A stretch of 64,000 bases of DNA from Bacteroidota bacterium (GCA_013112545.1 JABFGJ010000001.1:372001-436000); one strand, 5' to 3'; counted from the stretch's first letter, positions 46,399 to 55,962 are shown. Notes: generated by a model not told the origin, from the sequence alone. A program made the numbers and translations.

Positions 46399-47472
46399 CT
46401 ATTTCAATACTTTATTATAAGCCATCAATGTTTTTTTTGCGGCCTCCTCCCAGGTGTAATTTTGGCTCACAAAATCCTTCAATTCGGGGTTTGTTTCTGC
46501 TTGAAGCGCTTTTACAATAGCCTCCCTAATTGAGTCTGGACTCCCAGGTTCACAATAAAAGGCAAAGTCCTTAAAATATTCTTCTGTATCTCCTTTTCGT
46601 GTTATCACAATGTTACAAGCTCTTGCTGCCGCTTCAATCGTACTTAATCCGGTTGTTTCAAACCAACTCGGCAATACATGAACTTTAGCTTGATCTAGTC
46701 TTTTTATAATTTCTGTTTTATCTAACTGTCCTAGAAATTCAATATTGTCAGTCGCTTCTTTTTTGCATTGTTCGAAATAGGCTTGATGATTTGGAGCAGG
46801 TTTACCAATGATTTTCAAGGGTATATCCGTATTTCGGAGAGCTCGAATCAAATTGAGTTGGTTTTTTATAAACTCAATTCTTCCGATGCACAATACTTCT
46901 TGCTTTTTTTCGGCAATAGAAGGTCTTTGTATAAAGTCGGAAGATATTGCATTTGGAACCTTAATGTACTCGTTATCAAAATTGTATCTTTTTTTCAAAC
47001 GTTGAAACTCATGATGAGAGTTAGGTAAAAGCATAGCTGCTTTATTTAATAATGATTCTATGCTTTTTTTGTGGCCATGTAGTAAATAGGTGTTGTCAAT
47101 TAGTTTTTCTCCATTCAATATCAATCGCCCTAATGTTTTAATATAATCCGTTCCATCTGGACCAAAAAGCCGAGCTAAAGTTTTAAACATAACCCCTCTT
47201 TCTTCTTTTTCTATTTCTGAATAATCAACAAAAATGGTTGAAATAACATAGGGCAACTTCGACTGTTTAACATGTGCAGAAATACTATTTGGCCTGATTA
47301 TGTTAAAAAAATGAATCAGCCGATAGTTTTGATATTCTATTTCTTCATCAGCTAGTTTTATATCAACCTCAACCCCTAATTTCTTTAAAGCAGCTGCAGT
47401 TTGTTCTATTTGCACAGTATCTCCCCCTGGAACAGTAAATAGTGTGGGGCGGCTAATCATCAAAACCTTCAT
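46399..47472 (-). CDS. GT4-family glycosyltransferase
   Basis: The 357-residue GT-B protein starts MKVLMISRPTLFTVPGGDTVQIEQTA. The C-terminal nucleotide-sugar region includes VLCIGRIEFIKNQLNLIRAL near residue 193 and the donor-binding LPSWFETTGLSTIEAAARACNIVIT with the EX7E-type glutamates near 270. Donor and acceptor are unknown. It sits between the two Wzy-like genes with a 4-bp gap to the upstream one. Confidence 0.88.
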   Translation of the reverse strand: MKVLMISRPTLFTVPGGDTVQIEQTAAALKKLGVEVDIKLADEEIEYQNYRLIHFFNIIRPNSISAHVKQSKLPYVISTIFVDYSEIEKEERGVMFKTLARLFGPDGTDYIKTLGRLILNGEKLIDNTYLLHGHKKSIESLLNKAAMLLPNSHHEFQRLKKRYNFDNEYIKVPNAISSDFIQRPSIAEKKQEVLCIGRIEFIKNQLNLIRALRNTDIPLKIIGKPAPNHQAYFEQCKKEATDNIEFLGQLDKTEIIKRLDQAKVHVLPSWFETTGLSTIEAAARACNIVITRKGDTEEYFKDFAFYCEPGSPDSIREAIVKALQAETNPELKDFVSQNYTWEEAAKKTLMAYNKVLK

Positions 47473-47476
47473 AAGA

Positions 47477-48709
47477 CTAAGTTAGTTTGAATTTTTTAGA
47501 AGGAATAATTTCAAACTCCTTAAATAGTGGAAGTATAGCAATTATCCAAAGGATGAGTTCTGCAGTTGAAGTGATAAAACTGCCCATAAATTGATAAATA
47601 AAAACGAAACTAAACAGGCATAAGTTAAAGTAGTTGCGACTGACATTAAATTTAAAAAATAAAAAAAGTTGAAGTGAAATTCTTAAAAACAAACCTAAAT
47701 ACCCATAGATTGCTAGTGTTTCAGCAGCTGAATTTGGAATTGCAATTGTTGGCCAATTTTCTTTCTGGTATCCAATTGGATCCCTTTTCGCATAATATGG
47801 TCGAATAACTTCTTCACCAATTACTTTTATTTGACCAGGCCCTATACCAAACCATAGGCTTTTTTGAGCAGCACATTGATGAGCTAAGTAAAAAGCTTCA
47901 TTAGTTCTACCATTTACTGAAGTGTCTTCTCCCTGAAAAATTTTTTCTATCCGTTTTGAAATCGAATTATCATTATTTGCCACAGCCACAAGCCCTATTG
48001 TGCATAGTAATAGTGGCAATAAAAAAACTTTTCGAATCTGTCGAAATTGAATTGCAACAACAGTTATTGTAAAAATGATACTCAGTCCGAATGCTGCAAA
48101 AAAGCCAAATGAAAAAGTAAAAACGATAGGCAAAAAAATGGCTATAACGAAGCAAAAGTGACGAAATGTGCTTTTATTGATAAAAAGCAAAAAAGCAAAA
48201 ATGGCAAGTGGCGAACAAATATATGCAAGGTAAGAAGGCTCATAAAAGAACCCTTTAAACCGAAGTATTGTATCTTCACCTTCACCAATAAAATCATGTG
48301 CTTGCCATAAAAAGTAGCTTATAGGTGTTTTAAGAATAAGTAAGCCGATTAAAAACAAACAAGCAATGCTGATTAGATTAAAAATGAAAACATTATGTAG
48401 TTCGCTTTTTAATTCTCTTAAATAATTATAGCTTGAAAAGCCTGTAAAAAGCAATACCAAATAATAAAAAGAAGATTTAATATAAACCGTAGAATCTACA
48501 CCAAGATTAAAGTGTATAAATCCATAGAAAAAGCTAAAGCTTAAAAAAGAAATTGCCCAAATAAGCGTTTTTTTATTAAAGCTCTTCTTAACTCCTAAAA
48601 GAGCAAGGATGTTAATCCAAGTAATAGGAGCAATAAGAAATACAGTATTAAACAAAAAGAAGATTTGGCTTAAAAAATAAGTGCTGTATCTTTTAATTTT
48701 ATTTAACAT
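47477..48709 (-). CDS. Wzy-like polysaccharide polymerase (second in cluster)
   Basis: The 410-residue protein has about 11 membrane helices. A conspicuous extracytoplasmic loop at about residues 270-320 holds FYLAHQCAAQKSLWFGIGPGQ and YQKENWPTIAIPNSAAETLAIYGYLG. The GIGPG and NS-x-x-E-x-x-A-x-Y-G pattern is typical of O-antigen polymerases. Either this or the 45072 gene is the repeat polymerase. It overlaps the GT2 gene upstream by 11 bp. Confidence 0.8.
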   Translation of the reverse strand: MLNKIKRYSTYFLSQIFFLFNTVFLIAPITWINILALLGVKKSFNKKTLIWAISFLSFSFFYGFIHFNLGVDSTVYIKSSFYYLVLLFTGFSSYNYLRELKSELHNVFIFNLISIACLFLIGLLILKTPISYFLWQAHDFIGEGEDTILRFKGFFYEPSYLAYICSPLAIFAFLLFINKSTFRHFCFVIAIFLPIVFTFSFGFFAAFGLSIIFTITVVAIQFRQIRKVFLLPLLLCTIGLVAVANNDNSISKRIEKIFQGEDTSVNGRTNEAFYLAHQCAAQKSLWFGIGPGQIKVIGEEVIRPYYAKRDPIGYQKENWPTIAIPNSAAETLAIYGYLGLFLRISLQLFLFFKFNVSRNYFNLCLFSFVFIYQFMGSFITSTAELILWIIAILPLFKEFEIIPSKKFKLT

Positions 48710-49463
48710 GAAGAATTTTTTTACAGCTTATTTTAAAAAATATCCAGTAATAATCGATGTGTGCAAAGAATTTTGAACGAGCATTATTTTTAATTCTAGC
48801 TTGCATCGCTTCTTTTAAAGCCTTTTGAATTAAGGTATTGCTAACTCCATCCGCATTCATTTCAACCAAAAACTGATTGATAAAAATAACATTTAGTTTT
48901 TTGCCTTTCCTCAGTAAAAGTTCGTAGTCTCCTGCTATTCTATAACTTTCATCAAATTTGCCATACTGCAATATGTAGTTTTTATTAATAAAGCCACCTG
49001 CATGTAAAATTTTCATTTCTCTTTTAAAAGACTTCCAATGCCAATCAGTACCGAATTCTCGCTCTAGTATTCCATTAGACACAATTCTAGCTTTTGCAGT
49101 TATAAAATCCGATTCTGGATTTTTAAACATTTGCTTTCTGTATTGTTGAATTGCTTTTGGAAGGTATATGTCATCCGAGCCTAAAAAAGAAATCCAATCT
49201 CCTTTAGCCAAATCAAGTCCTTTGTTCCAGGCATTGTATATTCCAGTATCTTTTTCGCTAATCCATTTAAAAACAACACCCGCATCATTAAAAAATTTTT
49301 CAAACTTTTGAATGATTAAAAGAGTCGAATCTGATGAACCTCCATCAACGATAATATACTCCATGTTTGAGCAATCTTGATTCAAAATAGAATTCAAGGT
49401 GGACTCTATAGTTTTTTCACTATTGAAACTAGCTGTGATTACACTTAGGTTAATCTTTTCCAA
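48699..49463 (-). CDS. GT2-family glycosyltransferase
   Basis: The 254-residue GT-A enzyme has the N-terminal LSVITASFNSEKTIESTLNSIL, YIIVDGGSSDSTL near residue 36, the ISEKDTGIYNAWNKGLDLAKGDWISFLGSDD motif block near 70-100 (metal-binding SDD) and GGFINK further on. The pattern resembles WcaA/PGL-type transferases. The start is a TTG at 49463, 3 bp after the aminotransferase gene. It acts at the cytoplasmic membrane face in repeat-unit assembly. Confidence 0.9.
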   Translation of the reverse strand: MEKINLSVITASFNSEKTIESTLNSILNQDCSNMEYIIVDGGSSDSTLLIIQKFEKFFNDAGVVFKWISEKDTGIYNAWNKGLDLAKGDWISFLGSDDIYLPKAIQQYRKQMFKNPESDFITAKARIVSNGILEREFGTDWHWKSFKREMKILHAGGFINKNYILQYGKFDESYRIAGDYELLLRKGKKLNVIFINQFLVEMNADGVSNTLIQKALKEAMQARIKNNARSKFFAHIDYYWIFFKISCKKILHVK

Positions 49464-49466
49464 ACC

Positions 49467-50552
49467 TTAATTAAATCGGTTCATAATATCAACAACTTGA
49501 AGTATATCTTCTTCTGAATGAAAATAGGAAATTGGAAGACTTAATGTTGTGCGATGAATTTCTTCAGCTATAGGAAAGCGCTCATTGATAATACCTTTCA
49601 TTGCCTTTTGATTGTTAGGCGCAACAGGATAATGCACTTCGGTCTTCACTTGATGCTCTTCTAGATATGCTTTTAGCTGGTCTCTTTTTGGATGCCTCAC
49701 ATTGTATATGTGAAAAACATCGTGAAATTCAGGATCTCTATCTGGTTTAATAAACTGATCGGAAAGGCCATTAAAATAGATTTCAGCTAGGCTTCTTTTG
49801 TGATTGTTAATTTGATCTAAATGCTTTAGCTTTATTCTTAAAAATGCTGCTTGCACTTCATCTAATCGTGAATTGTAACCTAATACTTCGTTGTAATATT
49901 TTATTTTGGAACCATAATTCCGAAGTGTTTTTATGGATTCAGCTTTCTCTTCGTCTTGGCAAATAAGTCCGCCAGCGTCGCCTAATGCTCCTAAATTTTT
50001 AGTTGGATAAAAACTAAAAGCTCCAAACTCACCAAAAGTTCCAGTTAGTTTATTGTTTTGCATGGCACCATGGGCTTGAGCTGCATCTTCAACTATTTTA
50101 AGTTGGTGTTTTTTCGCAATTTCAATAATTCGATCCATTTCACAGCATTTACCATATAAATGCACCGGCAAAATTGCTACTGTTTCACTTGTAATCTTAG
50201 CTTCTATAAGTTTAGGGTCAATATTATACGTTTTAATATTGGGCTCAACTAAAACAGGTTTTAGCCCCACATTTACTATTGCTAAAATACTAGCGATATA
50301 AGTATTAGAAGGAACTATAACTTCTGAATTCGGTTTAAAGTTAAACGACTTAAGGGCTAATTCTATAGCATCTAATCCAGAAGCCAAGCCAACACAATAG
50401 TCAGCTTTGCAGTAGCTTGCGAACTCCTCTTCAAAGGCTTTTACTTGCTTGCCTAAAACAAACCAGCCGCTTTCTAAAAAGTGATTGAACGTATTTTTAT
50501 ATTCCTCAAAAAAAGGAGCATTTAAACGACGTAAATTTTCATATTCTATCAT
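49467..50552 (-). CDS. fdtB: DegT/DnrJ/EryC1/StrS aminotransferase, FdtB-like
   Basis: The 361-residue PLP-dependent sugar aminotransferase has the EDAAQAHGA aspartate, the [18 protein letters not shown] motif with the Schiff-base lysine near residue 186, and the [24 protein letters not shown] region. Pairing with a 3,4-ketoisomerase (2-bp gap) points to dTDP-3-amino-3,6-dideoxyhexose synthesis (Fuc3N or Qui3N), as with FdtA/FdtB or QdtA/QdtB. Product stereochemistry cannot be read from the sequence. Confidence 0.88.
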   Translation of the reverse strand: MIEYENLRRLNAPFFEEYKNTFNHFLESGWFVLGKQVKAFEEEFASYCKADYCVGLASGLDAIELALKSFNFKPNSEVIVPSNTYIASILAIVNVGLKPVLVEPNIKTYNIDPKLIEAKITSETVAILPVHLYGKCCEMDRIIEIAKKHQLKIVEDAAQAHGAMQNNKLTGTFGEFGAFSFYPTKNLGALGDAGGLICQDEEKAESIKTLRNYGSKIKYYNEVLGYNSRLDEVQAAFLRIKLKHLDQINNHKRSLAEIYFNGLSDQFIKPDRDPEFHDVFHIYNVRHPKRDQLKAYLEEHQVKTEVHYPVAPNNQKAMKGIINERFPIAEEIHRTTLSLPISYFHSEEDILQVVDIMNRFN

Positions 50553-50554
50553 AA

Positions 50555-50914
50555 CTAATAGGGTTCATCTATATAATCTTCAACATCGTATTTTGTAGAA
50601 GCAAAAACCAATAGTATGCTTCCTTCTGAAAATTTATCCATGGTGTGCCAGTCATCTTTATCTAAAATAAGGCATTTGCTTGGGCTGTCTAATATGACTG
50701 TTGATTCTTCACCGCGATTATTCATATAGATTTCACAAGACCCATTGAGGCAAATTAATGCCTGGGTTGTCGATTTGTGACGATGTCCCCCTCGCTTACC
50801 TTTTGCTCCATATATGTAATACACGCGTTTTATATCAAAAGGGATTTTATCTTGAGCCACCGTTAAGTAACCTCTATCGTCTCCGAATGTAGCTAATTCT
50901 ATTGTTTTTCCCAT
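50555..50914 (-). CDS. fdtA: dTDP-4-keto-6-deoxyhexose 3,4-ketoisomerase, FdtA/QdtA-like cupin
   Basis: The 119-residue WxcM-like cupin has [12 protein letters not shown] near residue 10, [21 protein letters not shown] with the catalytic His pair near 45, and [13 protein letters not shown]. It moves the keto group from C4 to C3 before amination by the adjacent FdtB-like enzyme. It needs dTDP-4-keto-6-deoxyglucose, so an RmlB must be encoded outside this window. It abuts the aminotransferase gene. Confidence 0.9.
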   Translation of the reverse strand: MGKTIELATFGDDRGYLTVAQDKIPFDIKRVYYIYGAKGKRGGHRHKSTTQALICLNGSCEIYMNNRGEESTVILDSPSKCLILDKDDWHTMDKFSEGSILLVFASTKYDVEDYIDEPY

Positions 50915-50925
50915 GTATCTTCAAT

Positions 50926-51912
50926 TTAATCTAATGGATATAAGTTAAAATTCTTATCGAATTTACGTTTAATCCGTTTCAATTTATCTTTTAATGTATT
51001 AGGTTTATTTCTAGTGCCATGTGGGTCAATTTCTCGATCTACTTTTTGAACCATTGTTTTTGCTTCATCCAAAGCCTTAAGATATGGTTTATAAATTAAG
51101 TCTAAAACATCCTTCTCAAGCGTATAATTTCCAAAATCAACCTCATTGGTGTTTAAGAACCTTACATCGTGAAAGTGAAAGAATACAACATCAAATACTT
51201 TATTGGTCTTTTTTTCTAACCCGATGAGCTTATTGTTTTGAAGTTCAAATTTATATTGTTGAACGTTCCAAGGGGCAACTCCTCCTCCCAAATGTTCTAA
51301 TTCATGAATACCATCAAAACGCTCTGTCCAATCATCAAGATACTTTTGATCACCAAATTTTCCGTCTTCTGGAATTGCATAACACCATTCGATACATGCA
51401 TCAACCCACCAATTAAGGCACTTTAAACCCAATTCGTCATTTTTAAAATACATGAATTGAACACAATATATACCGCTCATTTCACTTTGGTCATATTTAG
51501 GTGTATAGCGATGTTCAGTAATTAAGACTGACTTGTTTGGATTCTCACTAAGCAAAGGCAATGGCGAGCTAAAGAAATACAAATCTGAATCTAAATAAGT
51601 ACAATGGTCCAAGTGGTAGGTTTCAAGGCAATATTTAATTACTGACGATGTGCTAGTCCAACAATACTCACCTACCCCTCTATGTGGTTTTACACTTAGC
51701 AGTCGTTCATTTTCAAAAGCTTCTAAAGAAATGATAATTGCATGTTGTAAGTTTAATGTCTTTAAAATATCATGACTCTTCTGGTTGAAAGCAACGATAT
51801 AAAGCTTAAAGTGTTGACATTGTTTTTCCAAACTATTGTAGAGAGCTAAACCCCTAGACAAGTAACTCGTATCAAACAAGGTACAAAAATATAATGTATC
51901 AGACTCTTTCAA
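50926..51912 (-). CDS. GT-A glycosyltransferase-like protein, GT8-type
   Basis: This is a 328-residue protein. LYFCTLFDTSYLSRGLALYNSL at the N-terminus and CTYLDSDLYFFSSP near residue 103 supply a DxD-type metal site (DSD). The later FHFHDVRFL region resembles the HxH close of GT8-like folds. Such proteins transfer hexoses from nucleotide donors; the donor is unknown. The start is TTG (51912), overlapping the methyltransferase gene by 14 bp. The C-terminal tail is basic, perhaps for membrane contact. Confidence 0.75.
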   Translation of the reverse strand: MKESDTLYFCTLFDTSYLSRGLALYNSLEKQCQHFKLYIVAFNQKSHDILKTLNLQHAIIISLEAFENERLLSVKPHRGVGEYCWTSTSSVIKYCLETYHLDHCTYLDSDLYFFSSPLPLLSENPNKSVLITEHRYTPKYDQSEMSGIYCVQFMYFKNDELGLKCLNWWVDACIEWCYAIPEDGKFGDQKYLDDWTERFDGIHELEHLGGGVAPWNVQQYKFELQNNKLIGLEKKTNKVFDVVFFHFHDVRFLNTNEVDFGNYTLEKDVLDLIYKPYLKALDEAKTMVQKVDREIDPHGTRNKPNTLKDKLKRIKRKFDKNFNLYPLD

Positions 51913-52699
51913 AAATAAAACCTTTATATGTGTAATCTATTCCGTCCCCATCTATCGCTGAAAACTCAGCATGCAAATTATAATTATTTTTTCTAAAAAA
52001 ATTAACAAAAGATTCTTTTTCTAGTAAATGGCATGGGTATGAGGCATCATAAATTTCTGGATTGACTTTTTGCACACATATCCTATTAGCTTTTTTCGTA
52101 TTAAAAGGCATTCTATCTATTATAATGGTCTCAAAATTATATTTTAAAACACCCTCTAAAAGTTGATAAGGGTTTTCTACATATTGCAACATGCTTGAAA
52201 ATAGCAAACAGTTTGGTTTTTGTTCTTGAAAACATTCATCAATGGTATAATAGAATTTTAACTGATTATTCTGAAACTCATTTTTCCCTATTTCTACAAA
52301 ATGATTTTGTTCAATTACATTCCAATTAAGGGAGCTTATACCTGACAAGAATTTTTGATTTTGAAAAAAACTACTTCCTAAACTACCTCCAAAATCAATT
52401 ACGTTTAATTGACTTTCGTTTTTTGACGCAACATATAAAATTGAGGTTAGAAAGGGCCAATTGAAATCTTCTTCAAAAAATAACACACTGTCTCGCTCAA
52501 AAACAGCTTCGCCATGTTCCACTTTTTTTAGTGATGCTCGGACTTTTTCTACTATGATTTGCTTGTCGTAGCCTTCGGATTCCTTCTCAGCTTCTTGCCA
52601 AGTTGCATAATTGCCATGCCAACCATATTTTTTGGTTTTTAGCTTTTTTAGCTGAGTTAACACATGTGGAGGAATAAATCCTTTTATCAATTGCTTCAA
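51899..52699 (-). CDS. TIGR04325-family putative methyltransferase
   Basis: The 266-residue protein has the N-terminal GWHGNYATWQEAEKESEGYD stretch typical of TIGR04325 proteins. A SAM-binding glycine loop follows, NVIDFGGSLGSSFFQN near residue 98, and the conserved end includes YTYKGFIFER. The family occurs in surface-polysaccharide loci and is predicted to methylate sugars. The TTG start overlaps the upstream GT2-like gene by 4 bp (TTGA), indicating translational coupling. Confidence 0.85.
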   Translation of the reverse strand: MKQLIKGFIPPHVLTQLKKLKTKKYGWHGNYATWQEAEKESEGYDKQIIVEKVRASLKKVEHGEAVFERDSVLFFEEDFNWPFLTSILYVASKNESQLNVIDFGGSLGSSFFQNQKFLSGISSLNWNVIEQNHFVEIGKNEFQNNQLKFYYTIDECFQEQKPNCLLFSSMLQYVENPYQLLEGVLKYNFETIIIDRMPFNTKKANRICVQKVNPEIYDASYPCHLLEKESFVNFFRKNNYNLHAEFSAIDGDGIDYTYKGFIFERV

Positions 52700-53589
52700 T
52701 TTCTTAATGATTTTAATTTGGCCTTCACTTTTTGCAAAAAACTTGGTGATGTTGATTTATAAAACTCAGAAAATTTTTTTCGGATATTCTTGTTCTCTTC
52801 TATTATCAATTCGGGTATTCCATTATAAGTGTTAGCTAATTTCACTTCAAAAACATCAGTAGTGTCGCTATGTGTTCCTGTATTATCATTTCCAATATTC
52901 TGAACTAAAGACTCGTGATAATACAATACTAATTGATTGTTTAAAAAAGTAGAAGCCTTCCATCTAACCGCCCAGGAATTGTTTTTCCCGGCAATTTGAT
53001 CTTTTAGCATCTTAGTATAGGGGTAACTTGATTCAAAGTCAAACTCACTACTTAGCTTCTTTTTTTCAAGCTCTTCTAGTAATTCTAACCCATTTTGATT
53101 GAATGTTTTCCATGCTCTTTCCCAAGTAGCCCAGCCCCAGCAGTCAGAACCTCTAAGAAAAAAAGGTTGGTGTGCGTTTATTGTTGGGTAAACATATCCG
53201 TGAATGCTGGCAACAGCCTCAATGGTTTCATATTTAACTAATCCTTCATTCATAAAGTTGAGAAAATAAGGACTTGTTACCAGATCATCTTCTAATACGA
53301 TTACACTAGAATTACTTGCTAATGTTTCACTTACACCTGATAAAATCGAATTGGCTAAACCCCAATTTTTCTCGCGCTCTATTATCCTAACCGACTTAAA
53401 GCCATCAACTGTTTTTAAATAGTGTCTAACTTTAGCTACAGCTTCTTCTTGGCTTTTATCCTTTGCAGCATCACTATAAACTATCAAATCGGTTTTGTCT
53501 GCTAAAAGATTTTTACCTAAAGCCTCAATTGTTCTTTGAGTATGAGCCAATCGAGCGTAAACAAAAAGTATGACAGGGGCATAAGTCAT
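52696..53589 (-). CDS. GT-A glycosyltransferase (GNT-I/GT2-like)
   Basis: The 297-residue protein starts APVILFVYARLAHTQRTIEAL and carries IIEREKNWGLANSILSGV near residue 75 and the metal-binding VIVLEDDLVTSPYFL near 95. A W-rich acceptor region follows (SDCWGWATWERAWKTF near 147). This pattern is typical of sugar transferases in Bacteroidota glycan loci. It starts with ATG and overlaps FkbM upstream by 4 bp. The donor is unknown. Confidence 0.85.
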   Translation of the reverse strand: MTYAPVILFVYARLAHTQRTIEALGKNLLADKTDLIVYSDAAKDKSQEEAVAKVRHYLKTVDGFKSVRIIEREKNWGLANSILSGVSETLASNSSVIVLEDDLVTSPYFLNFMNEGLVKYETIEAVASIHGYVYPTINAHQPFFLRGSDCWGWATWERAWKTFNQNGLELLEELEKKKLSSEFDFESSYPYTKMLKDQIAGKNNSWAVRWKASTFLNNQLVLYYHESLVQNIGNDNTGTHSDTTDVFEVKLANTYNGIPELIIEENKNIRKKFSEFYKSTSPSFLQKVKAKLKSLRN

Positions 53590-54377
53590 TTTCTTTTTAT
53601 TGCAATAATATTCTGATAGGCATAAATTTCACAATCAACTCCTACGTATTCATTAATCTTCAACATTCTACCATTTGGAAGCAATCTAAAGATGTTGTAA
53701 TTTTTCAATAAATCCCAAAAATCTTTAAAAGATGTTTTACTAAAAATATTCATCTCGTTAAATTCAAAGTGAATAACCTCAACTTTACCTTCTTTTAAAA
53801 AACTTCCTAGCCCTAATAAAACATTCAATTCATTCCCTTCAGTATCAATTTTTAATAAATCAATATTTGAAATTTGCTGTTCTTTTAAATAAGATTCTAA
53901 AGAAATTACATCTACTTCGTGTGATACCGCTTTTTTATTGTGAATTTCTTCAATAACTCCTTTGTAGATTGAAGCATGCGAAGAGCCATCTTGATCTTGA
54001 TAGTCAAAAAGCTTAAGACTAGCTTTTTCTTTGCCTACCCCTTTATTGTTCAAGTTGGAAGCTAAACCTTTCATTGTTTCACTTAACTTTTGAAAAGTGC
54101 TTGGATGAGGTTCAAAGCTATGTAATTTAGCACTGGAGTTGATTTTTAGAATGTTTTTAGAATAACGCCCCACATTTGCTCCTACATCAAATACAACGGG
54201 AGCATTAAGTCCTTTTAATGTTTTTTCAAGAAAAGCCTCCTCCCCGCTTTCCTTATCGTTTTTATAATTTAGAACGCCCATTCCTTTTAATGAAGCGTGA
54301 TATAAAAACCGATTCCATTTTATAAAGGACGGTTTGGCAAATATTTTTACATATAGGGACAAAAGTGAATCTCTCAA
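53586..54377 (-). CDS. FkbM-family methyltransferase
   Basis: The 263-residue SAM-dependent O-methyltransferase has PVVFDVGANVGRYSKNIL near residue 55, LHSFEPHPSTFQKL near 80, and LLKIDTEGNELNVLLGL near 173, the three FkbM signatures. It probably methylates a sugar hydroxyl in the glycan. The start is TTG (54377), overlapping the flippase gene by 4 bp. Confidence 0.9.
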   Translation of the reverse strand: MRDSLLSLYVKIFAKPSFIKWNRFLYHASLKGMGVLNYKNDKESGEEAFLEKTLKGLNAPVVFDVGANVGRYSKNILKINSSAKLHSFEPHPSTFQKLSETMKGLASNLNNKGVGKEKASLKLFDYQDQDGSSHASIYKGVIEEIHNKKAVSHEVDVISLESYLKEQQISNIDLLKIDTEGNELNVLLGLGSFLKEGKVEVIHFEFNEMNIFSKTSFKDFWDLLKNYNIFRLLPNGRMLKINEYVGVDCEIYAYQNIIAIKRK

Positions 54378-55702
54378 AGCTTTATAATTCTTTTAAAAGT
54401 GTTAATTAAAAAAAGTGATTTTAATTTCATGACAAAAGTATCTCTTGTTTGCTTATAAAATAAATCAAACAACCATGCTGCAGTTATTTGAGAAACTAAA
54501 GTAGTTAAACTTGCTCCAATTATTCCATATTTTGGAATTAGCCAAAAATTTAGAAGAATATTTACTACAGCACCTAATGAAGTCCTTAACATCGAAATTC
54601 GCTGTAGATTTTCACTAATCAACCAACTACTACTAGCAATACCTAAAGACACAAAAATACCTGCCCAAATATGAATAACCAATACTTTAGCAGATTCAAT
54701 ATATTCTGAACCATAAAGAAACTGAATAATCCAATCTCCTAAGAAAGTAACTGGAATAGCTATGGCTAAAGAAACAATGACCATAAAATCATAAAGCTGC
54801 TGCATTCTCGATAAATAACTAGAATCCTTTCGTTCTTTCGCATTTAAAATAGCCGGAAAAAGGGAGCTGCTTAAAACCATTGGAATAAAATACCATGCCT
54901 CGCTTATTCTTACTGCTGCAGCATAATTCCCATTGGCTTCAGAACTTAGCATTTCATTAATCATTATTTGATCAATCTTCATGTAAATGGTTACTACAAC
55001 ACTTGCTAAAATTAATGGCCAACTATACGCCATTAATTCCTGTGCTTTTTGCTTGCTGTACTCCCATTTAAAAATTGAATTTCCCGACTTAATATAATGA
55101 TAAACTAGTCCTATGGCTACTATAAATAAATCAAAGGTGAATACAGCTGCAAAATAGAATAAATTGGCATTCCAAAAGATTAACAATAACTTGATTATTG
55201 CTGAAATAGATAAAGAAATTATATTTGAATATACTACGTATTTTGACTGAACGGTTGATTGAAAATAAAAATCTATTACATTAAAACTTTGAAAAATTGC
55301 AGAAACTCCAATAACCAAAATCATTAAGGTTAGCACCAACTCTTCTTGCATCAAATAACAGGATAATAACAAAGCAAGTAAAACAACAAATGCCGCCATT
55401 ATTTTTAGACGAAATGCTGTTCCCAGAATTATTTTTTGATCACTTGGCGATTTGACTAATTCTCTTACTACAATACTATCAAGTCCTAATGTGGAAAAAG
55501 CTAGAAAAAGGCCAACAAAACTCATGGCGTAATTTAACATGCCGAACTTTTCAGGCCCCAAAAATCGCGCAACTAAAGCTCCTACAACTATTCCAGAAAT
55601 TAACCTTAGTCCTTTTTCCAAAAAAAGCCATGATGTGTTTTTGAAATACTTTTTAAATCCTTCTTTTTCGTAAAGAGATTTAAATGAGTCTATGATTTTC
55701 AA
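54374..55702 (-). CDS. polysaccharide flippase, Wzx type
   Basis: The 442-residue MATE/MOP-superfamily protein has about 12-14 helices, and EGFKKYFKNTSWLFLEKGLRLISG near its N-terminus is typical of bacteroidotal Wzx proteins. It moves lipid-linked repeat units to the periplasmic face. No ATG is available. The frame has TTG codons at 55732 and 55702, and I prefer 55702 because a promoter-like TACTTTTG lies at 55720-55727, within the longer version. It is the first gene of the 13-gene glycan operon. Confidence 0.88.
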   Translation of the reverse strand: MKIIDSFKSLYEKEGFKKYFKNTSWLFLEKGLRLISGIVVGALVARFLGPEKFGMLNYAMSFVGLFLAFSTLGLDSIVVRELVKSPSDQKIILGTAFRLKIMAAFVVLLALLLSCYLMQEELVLTLMILVIGVSAIFQSFNVIDFYFQSTVQSKYVVYSNIISLSISAIIKLLLIFWNANLFYFAAVFTFDLFIVAIGLVYHYIKSGNSIFKWEYSKQKAQELMAYSWPLILASVVVTIYMKIDQIMINEMLSSEANGNYAAAVRISEAWYFIPMVLSSSLFPAILNAKERKDSSYLSRMQQLYDFMVIVSLAIAIPVTFLGDWIIQFLYGSEYIESAKVLVIHIWAGIFVSLGIASSSWLISENLQRISMLRTSLGAVVNILLNFWLIPKYGIIGASLTTLVSQITAAWLFDLFYKQTRDTFVMKLKSLFLINTFKRIIKL

Positions 55703-55719
55703 TACAAATGCATTTTCAA

Positions 55720-55727
55720 CAAAAGTA
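55720..55727 (-). promoter_or_regulatory. candidate promoter -7 element for the glycan operon
   Basis: The minus strand reads TACTTTTG (TAnnTTTG consensus), 17 bp before the preferred TTG start at 55702. It would place the transcript start after the alternative start at 55732. Confidence 0.35.
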
Positions 55728-55962
55728 TTCAATATTCTAGGCTAGCAGACATATATTTTTTTAGCTTTTAAACAGACAAATGCTAATTATCCCTTTTACA
55801 TTGAATCGAACTTAATCCTTCCTTTTACTTCACGATTTATAAGTGTCTTAAAATTGGATGTTTATAGTGTTTATCCTCTGCTTGTAATAAAGTTTTTTGC
55901 TCATCTATCCGTTTTATTTGGTATTAAACTATTAATAGCATGATATTTGTTTTTTCTAATTT

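Noticed and set aside
46768-47028. Two overlapping plus-strand open frames
   Set aside because: They are antisense to a well-supported GT4 glycosyltransferase gene in two different frames; neither is plausible.
42634-55702. Glycan cluster as a recent genomic island
   Set aside because: There is no integrase, tRNA junction or transposon at its ends, and base composition is not obviously different by eye; unusual starts alone are not enough.
55733-55962. Possible small gene or regulatory RNA in the divergent region before the VWA gene
   Set aside because: It is AT-rich with no frame of more than about 30 codons and no strong hairpin; only promoter-like elements can be argued.
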